Shown here one piece after another: positions 59,150-64,000 of a stretch of DNA of 64,000 nucleotides (within the stretch, counting starts at the first letter, position 1; each line of letters opens with the position of its first letter). The position numbers were made by a program, and so were the translations under genes. The DNA is from Lachnospiraceae bacterium UBA7143 (GTDB lineage Bacteria; Bacillota; Clostridia; Lachnospirales; Lachnospiraceae): the NCBI GenBank assembly GCA_002491905.1, contig DKWV01000011.1:67718-131717 (forward strand). Direction: 5' to 3'. A model generated the notes under the pieces. The model was not told the origin of the DNA. It ran no database searches and saw only the letters and a list, made by a program, of their open reading frames with translations.

Positions 59150-61861
59150 ATGATGAAATATTTACGAAAATTGGCTGGAGTGATATTCCTTTTCATTGTT
59201 GTTCTTATGGTGACTGCAATGTTTCACTATCAGGCTGACCAGAATAGTGGGATTATTCTCAATGAGCCTGCCAATGGGGCGGGGGAAGTGTTGGTAATCG
59301 GAATGTCCGGAAGCAATCTGGTGGAAATTGTCTGCTGTCTTCTGATTGTGATTTCGGCTATCATTTTGTTTGTGCTTGCGCTGATTCGGTGGTGTACCAG
59401 ACAACAGAGCCGTGGAGGCATTTTCCTGGGGCTGTTCGGCCTGACAGCAGGTGTCTATTGTTTTGTCGGTACAGATACGGTCAATCTCTTTTTAGACATG
59501 CAGGGCGTCTGGGTGCTGCAGGAGTATCTGATGCTGATGATGCCGCTTTTTCTGACGCTTTATTTTGAGCGGAATCTGGGGAGCATGTTTCCGCGCCGCT
59601 TTGCATGGCTTTTATGTATCGTATGTTTCAATGCGGTCATTCAGATTGTATTGGAGCTGCTTGGCATACAGAATCTGGTCGTGATGGCGGATGTGTCCAC
59701 AATAGTGTTGGGTGTGGTCTGTTTGGTGACGATTGTGAGCCTGATACAGCTTGTGTGCAAGAGCCGTCGTTATCAGATTCTGATCCCCATTATATCTGTG
59801 TCTGTTCTGCTTGCCGGCGAAGCGGCAAAGGTGATTCTGAATCATTTTTCCATGTATGCCTATGCGGAGGTGGCTACACTGTATGCTATGGCGGTATTTG
59901 GGCTTCTGCTGGCGATTCTGCATGTTCTCCGTATTTCAAAAGAATATCGGATGGATGCGGAGGAAAGAGTCAAGGCTGCAGAAAAACAGAACAGTCAGCT
60001 GGCGCTTGCAAAACTGGAGGCGGATTCGGCCAAGCATGAGGCGCTTGCGGCGAATGAGGCGAAGGGAAAGTTTCTGGCGCGGATGTCCCATGAAATACGC
60101 ACACCGATCAGCGTGGTGCTTGGCATGGATGAAATGATTCTGCGGGAATCGAAGGAGCCGAATGTCAGGGAATATGCGATGGATATCCGCACGGCAGGGC
60201 AGTCTCTGCTGTCTCTCATCAATGATATTCTGGATTTTTCCAAGATCGATTCGGGGAAAATGGAGATTGTGCCGGTTGTGTATGAGATCAGCAGTATGAT
60301 CCACGATCTGGTGAATATGACATTGCAGCGGGCGAAGAGCAAGGGCCTTCAGCTTGTTGTGGAGATTGACCATGAAATTCCTACCCGTCTGTATGGGGAT
60401 GATGTGCGGATTCGACAGGTACTGACCAATATATTGACTAATGCGGTCAAATATACGGAAAAGGGAACGGTATGGCTGCGTGTCAGGAGCCGTGTCAGAG
60501 GGGAGACGGTAGTGCTCTTCTTTGAAGTGGAGGACACGGGGATTGGCATAAAAGCGGAGGATCTGCCAAAGATTTCCGCAGAGTTTGAGCGGATAGAGGT
60601 GGAACGGAACCGCCATATTGAAGGCACAGGGCTTGGGATGAGCATTACAGTGCAGCTTCTTGCGCTGATGGACAGTAAACTTCAGATAGAGAGTGAATAC
60701 GGAAAGGGCTCCAAATTTTATTTTGAGCTGGAACAGAAGATTGTTGACAGTACGCCGATTGGAGATTTTGAGTCCAAGGTACGGCAGATGGCGGAAAATT
60801 TCAGCTATGAATCCAGTTTCCTCGCGCCGGATGCAAAGCTGTTAGTAGTGGACGACAATGCGGTCAACCGCAGGGTACTGCGGAATCTGCTGAAGGAGAC
60901 ACAGATTCAGGTGTCGGAAGCCGGAGGCGGCGCGGAGTGTCTGCGCCTGGTTCAGGAAAATCATTATGATCTGATTTTTCTGGATCATATGATGCCGGAA
61001 ATGGACGGCGTGGAAACCCTTCACCGCATGAGAGCATTGTCTGAGTTCCCATGTAAAGATACGCCGGTTGTGGTATTGACTGCGAATGCGGTAACCGGGG
61101 CAAAGGAAGAATATCTGAAAGAAGGCTTTGACGATTTTTTGTCGAAACCGATCGTGCCGGATAAACTGGAAAGTATGATTCGGAAGATGCTGCCGGAAGA
61201 GCTGCTGCGGGAGGCGGAACCGACAGCGCAGACGAAGGCTTCAGAAACTCGTCTCGAGGAGCTGCCCGTGGTGGAGGGACTGGACTGGAATTATGCGTGG
61301 CTGCATCTGCCGGATATGGAACTGCTCGCCTATACGGTGAAAGAGTTTTATGATCAGATCGACCCGGCCGCGGAAAGTCTGGAGCGGGCATATGAGCAGA
61401 TAGAGGACGCAGCTTATCTGGAGCAGTATCGCATTCAGGTGCACGCGATGAAGAGCCTTGCGGCTACAATCGGAATCGTAACACTGTCAGGTGTAGCCAG
61501 AGTGTTGGAATCTGCGGCAAAAGATGGTAAAATAAATATAATTACAGCTATGACGGGTATCTTTTTGGAAGAGTGGTGCAGTTATCGCCTCAGACTGCGG
61601 GGGATTTTCGGTATTGGAGCCGGGGAGAAGAAAGAAATTACCGATTATTCGGTGATACGTGCGCTTGTGGAGATGGTGCGTATCAGCATGCAGGAGATGG
61701 ATATCGACCGGGCAGATGAGCTGATGAAACAGATGAGGGAGTACGCTTATCCGAAGGAGATTCAGCAGAATATTTTGAAACTTGCGGAGGCGGTGACCAA
61801 TCTGGATCCAGAGGAGACGGACCGCTTCGCCAAACTGCTGTCAGAACAGATGGCAGAGTAG
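59150..61861 (+). CDS. Hybrid sensor histidine kinase with receiver and HPt domains
   Basis: The order is: an N-terminal membrane helix and short exterior loop (about 1-50), six or so further helices (55-260), coiled coil (270-305), HisKA with His314 in RMSHEIRTP, ATPase (about 410-530, with DTGIGIK and GTGLGMSI), receiver (563-680, Asp612) and HPt (His765 in VHAMKSL). The set of relay domains is complete in one chain. The signal is unknown. The next two genes, a double-receiver and a GGDEF protein, follow closely, so it likely phosphorylates one of them. Confidence 0.92.
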   Translation: MMKYLRKLAGVIFLFIVVLMVTAMFHYQADQNSGIILNEPANGAGEVLVIGMSGSNLVEIVCCLLIVISAIILFVLALIRWCTRQQSRGGIFLGLFGLTAGVYCFVGTDTVNLFLDMQGVWVLQEYLMLMMPLFLTLYFERNLGSMFPRRFAWLLCIVCFNAVIQIVLELLGIQNLVVMADVSTIVLGVVCLVTIVSLIQLVCKSRRYQILIPIISVSVLLAGEAAKVILNHFSMYAYAEVATLYAMAVFGLLLAILHVLRISKEYRMDAEERVKAAEKQNSQLALAKLEADSAKHEALAANEAKGKFLARMSHEIRTPISVVLGMDEMILRESKEPNVREYAMDIRTAGQSLLSLINDILDFSKIDSGKMEIVPVVYEISSMIHDLVNMTLQRAKSKGLQLVVEIDHEIPTRLYGDDVRIRQVLTNILTNAVKYTEKGTVWLRVRSRVRGETVVLFFEVEDTGIGIKAEDLPKISAEFERIEVERNRHIEGTGLGMSITVQLLALMDSKLQIESEYGKGSKFYFELEQKIVDSTPIGDFESKVRQMAENFSYESSFLAPDAKLLVVDDNAVNRRVLRNLLKETQIQVSEAGGGAECLRLVQENHYDLIFLDHMMPEMDGVETLHRMRALSEFPCKDTPVVVLTANAVTGAKEEYLKEGFDDFLSKPIVPDKLESMIRKMLPEELLREAEPTAQTKASETRLEELPVVEGLDWNYAWLHLPDMELLAYTVKEFYDQIDPAAESLERAYEQIEDAAYLEQYRIQVHAMKSLAATIGIVTLSGVARVLESAAKDGKINIITAMTGIFLEEWCSYRLRLRGIFGIGAGEKKEITDYSVIRALVEMVRISMQEMDIDRADELMKQMREYAYPKEIQQNILKLAEAVTNLDPEETDRFAKLLSEQMAE

Positions 61862-61889
61862 AATAGGATACCAGTGATCGGAGGACAGA

Positions 61890-62666
61890 ATGAAAAAGAT
61901 ATTATTAGTCGGGAAACTCAACACGGTAGTGAACGAGACGAACCATTTTTTGTCCCGGTATTTTCATGTGCAGCTCTGCTCGGAGAACGCAGGGGTTTTA
62001 GAGGGAATGCTGAAAATCGTAAATCCGGACTTGGTTGTAATCAGTCTGATCGGTGCCTATGACATTGACACATCCATCTTTTTTCTGTTGAGCGACCAGT
62101 ATGCGCATATACCGGTTCTTACCATCGGGACGAGGGAGGAAAGTGACAGATTTTTTAAGTACTATCAGGAGGAGCAGTTTGAGAATCTGATCCGCCCTGT
62201 GGAAAATACGGTGATCATGGAGGCCGTTTGCAGGAGGCTTGGGCTGGATGTGGACAAAGCCGAGCAGGAGGCGCGGGAAGAAGAGAGGGAACGTGACGGG
62301 AAAAAGCGGATCCTGGTTGTGGATGACAATGGAACAGCGCTTCGGACGATCAAGGCGATGCTTGAGGATACCTATGAGATCGCGCTGGCGATTTCCGGGG
62401 CACAGGCGATGACCTCCATAGGTAAAAAGCGGCCGGATCTGATTTTACTGGATTATGAGATGCCTGTCTGCGACGGGCGGATGACACTGGAAATGATACG
62501 TGCCGATGCGGATTTGACAAGTATCCCGGTGGTGTTTCTGACAGCGATCAATGACAGGGAAAATATTGAGGCAGTGCTTAGATTAAAGCCGGCAGGCTAT
62601 ATGCTAAAGCCGCCGGTGAAGGAGAAACTGCTTGCGGAAATAGAAAAGATTTTGAACGCGGAATAA
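61890..62666 (+). CDS. Double-receiver response regulator
   Basis: The first receiver-like domain (residues 1-115) has no acidic pocket (LLVGKLN in place of VVDD, VISLIGA in place of the Asp strand), so it is a pseudo-receiver. A Glu-rich linker (122-138) joins the second domain, which is canonical: Asp145-Asp146, phosphorylated Asp188 and Lys240. No output domain is present. It may pass phosphate or recruit the GGDEF protein beside it. It begins 28 bases after the kinase with a GGAGG site. Confidence 0.88.
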   Translation: MKKILLVGKLNTVVNETNHFLSRYFHVQLCSENAGVLEGMLKIVNPDLVVISLIGAYDIDTSIFFLLSDQYAHIPVLTIGTREESDRFFKYYQEEQFENLIRPVENTVIMEAVCRRLGLDVDKAEQEAREEERERDGKKRILVVDDNGTALRTIKAMLEDTYEIALAISGAQAMTSIGKKRPDLILLDYEMPVCDGRMTLEMIRADADLTSIPVVFLTAINDRENIEAVLRLKPAGYMLKPPVKEKLLAEIEKILNAE

Positions 62667-62688
62667 GATGATGAGAGGTGGGAAAAAC

Positions 62689-63924
62689 ATGTATCATTGC
62701 CAGATTTGTTTTTACATGATCACGGAGCAGAATGAGCTGTTTGAGGTATTAATGCAGATGCCGCAGTATTTGCATTTTTCCCATGAGTATTTGCAGAGCG
62801 CCAGAGCGGATGCGGCGCTGGCAGGCAGGGCGGATGTGATTTTGGCGGACGTACGGCAGGAGAACGCGGAGGAAACGCTCGTGTTTTTACTTTCCCATAA
62901 GCGGAGTGACGCAGAGGTAATTTTGCTGGCGGACAAAGAACAGACGGCGCTTTTGACAGAGAAGGACGATGCGGAGAATATTGCGGATATCTGGGTGATG
63001 CCCATGACGGAAGCAGAGTTTCAGTTCCATCTGATCCGCTGGCAGAAGACATACAAGATGCGCAAGGATTTCTGGCAGACACAGAATTATCTTGACACGA
63101 CAATCAACAGTGTTCCCCACTTAATCTGGTATAAGGACAAAGAGGGCGCCCACATGAAAGTCAACGAGGCGTTTTGCAAGGCGGTCAATAAGACCATGAA
63201 GCAGATTGAGGGACGCGGTCATTATTATATATGGGATATCGATCCGGATGAGTATGCCAAAGGTGAGTTTATCTGCATGGAGTCGGAGTACGAGGTGATG
63301 GCTAAGAGAGAGACCTGTATTTTCGATGAGACGGTCAAGATCGGTGACAGTATGCGCGAGCTGAAAACCTATAAGTCACCTCTGTTTGATCAGGACGGAA
63401 GCGTTATGGGAACCGTGGGCGTTGCGATTGATGTGACGCAGGAGAAACTTTACGAGCAGATGATGATCAAGAACGCAAACACGGACTTCCTGACGGGACT
63501 GTATAACAGACGGTATGTGTATGAGTTTATCGATAAACAGGAAAATGGTCACATAGCGGTGTACTGCATTGATCTGGATCATTTTAAGAGTGTCAATGAT
63601 ATCTATGGACACCATGAAGGGGATAAAGCGCTGGTTCTCACGGCAAAGACGCTTCAGGATACCGTGCCGGAGGGTTTGATTGCCCGCATGGGAGGCGATG
63701 AGTTCCTGGTAGTGTTAACCGGTGTGCACACCAAAGAAGAAGTAGAACAGAAAAGGAAGATGATCAAGGACCGGCTTGACGGAGAATACGCGAAGCATGA
63801 AAACTTTCAAAAAGTTTCCGCCAGCGTGGGGTACGCCTACACCCAGACAGGGCAGGAAACGTTTCATCACCTGTTCCACAGAGCCGATGAAATGATGTAT
63901 CGGGAGAAGGAGAGTAACAGATAG
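62689..63924 (+). CDS. PAS-GGDEF diguanylate cyclase with pseudo-receiver head
   Basis: The first 120 residues resemble a receiver without the usual acidic residues (ILADVRQENAEETLVFLL). A PAS domain follows (TINSVPHLIWYKDKEG, GTVGVAIDVTQEK), then a GGDEF domain with intact RMGGDEFLV, so it should make cyclic di-GMP. ATG 62689 after GAGGTGGG is preferred to ATG 62668. It closes the three-gene signalling operon. Confidence 0.9.
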   Translation: MYHCQICFYMITEQNELFEVLMQMPQYLHFSHEYLQSARADAALAGRADVILADVRQENAEETLVFLLSHKRSDAEVILLADKEQTALLTEKDDAENIADIWVMPMTEAEFQFHLIRWQKTYKMRKDFWQTQNYLDTTINSVPHLIWYKDKEGAHMKVNEAFCKAVNKTMKQIEGRGHYYIWDIDPDEYAKGEFICMESEYEVMAKRETCIFDETVKIGDSMRELKTYKSPLFDQDGSVMGTVGVAIDVTQEKLYEQMMIKNANTDFLTGLYNRRYVYEFIDKQENGHIAVYCIDLDHFKSVNDIYGHHEGDKALVLTAKTLQDTVPEGLIARMGGDEFLVVLTGVHTKEEVEQKRKMIKDRLDGEYAKHENFQKVSASVGYAYTQTGQETFHHLFHRADEMMYREKESNR

Positions 63925-63943
63925 AGAGTGGTAAAAAATTCTG

Positions 63944-63972
63944 TTGTATTTCGCGGTCAATTCGGATATAAT
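63944..63972 (+). promoter_or_regulatory. Promoter for a gene beyond the right edge
   Basis: TTGTAT (63944-63949) and a perfect TATAAT (63967-63972) are 17 bases apart. The transcribed gene lies outside the window. Confidence 0.55.
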
Positions 63973-64000
63973 AGAGTTAACCTGAAATGTGCGATAAAGT

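Overview
The window looks like a chromosomal segment from a Gram-positive anaerobe of the class Clostridia, most likely a member of Lachnospiraceae. The support is a six-gene Rnf complex in the order C-D-G-E-A-B, a biotin-dependent sodium-pumping decarboxylase operon, the neighbouring cmk-ispH-rpsA trio, an ATP-type PEP carboxykinase, several secreted cell-wall enzymes, strong GGAGG ribosome-binding sites and sigma-A-type promoters. Base composition is near half GC, with a clearly AT-richer patch at about 35.6-39.3 kb. I found no rRNA, tRNA, CRISPR array, prophage or transposase-flanked element.

Layout. 1-2.9 kb: a CotH-like protein cut by the left edge and a D,D-carboxypeptidase. 3.0-8.3 kb: a decarboxylase operon with two different carboxyltransferases, an OadG-like lipoprotein, one biotin carrier and one membrane pump subunit. 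8.3-8.7 kb: a very long hairpin, a 35-bp direct repeat and a promoter. 8.7-16.7 kb: one huge secreted protein of fibronectin- and Ig-like repeats, split into three frames by two breaks. 16.9-23.2 kb: two regulators, a flavoprotein, cmk, ispH, rpsA and cheR. 23.2-24.3 kb: a YprB-type nuclease on the minus strand. 24.6-29.6 kb: rnfCDGEAB. 29.6-34.1 kb: a protein kinase, a BspA-type LRR protein, a TerY-like VWA protein, a PP2C phosphatase and a separate TerY-C-like zinc protein, read here as a phospho-signalling module. 34.1-42.1 kb: accessory genes, including an AT-rich SHOCT protein, a PadR regulator with an operator, an Rpn-type nuclease, CD3324 and RNHCP family proteins and a YdcF-like protein. 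42.3-45.8 kb: an ECF sigma factor, a membrane protein and an ABC transporter. 45.8-53.8 kb: mainly envelope genes (VanY, ApbE, an esterase, a GH25 lysozyme, a SleB hydrolase, an L,D-transpeptidase), plus a degenerate HNH/AP2 protein and thrC. 53.9-59.1 kb: citrate synthase, deoC, an aberrant flagellin and pckA. 59.1-63.9 kb: a hybrid histidine kinase, a double-receiver protein and a GGDEF protein.

How they work together. Rnf couples ferredoxin oxidation to NAD reduction and ion export. The decarboxylase operon exports sodium on decarboxylating an organic acid or acyl-CoA. PEP carboxykinase and citrate synthase sit at the same oxaloacetate node. ApbE, encoded about 20 kb from rnf, supplies the covalent FMN that the RnfD and RnfG motifs require. 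The points most worth following up are the kinase-LRR-TerY-PP2C-TerY-C cluster, the HNH/AP2 protein lacking its histidine, the RnfE cysteine tail, the leader of the Rpn gene, the hairpin at the start of the citrate synthase transcript and the broken giant surface protein. Everything here was read by eye; no database search was run.
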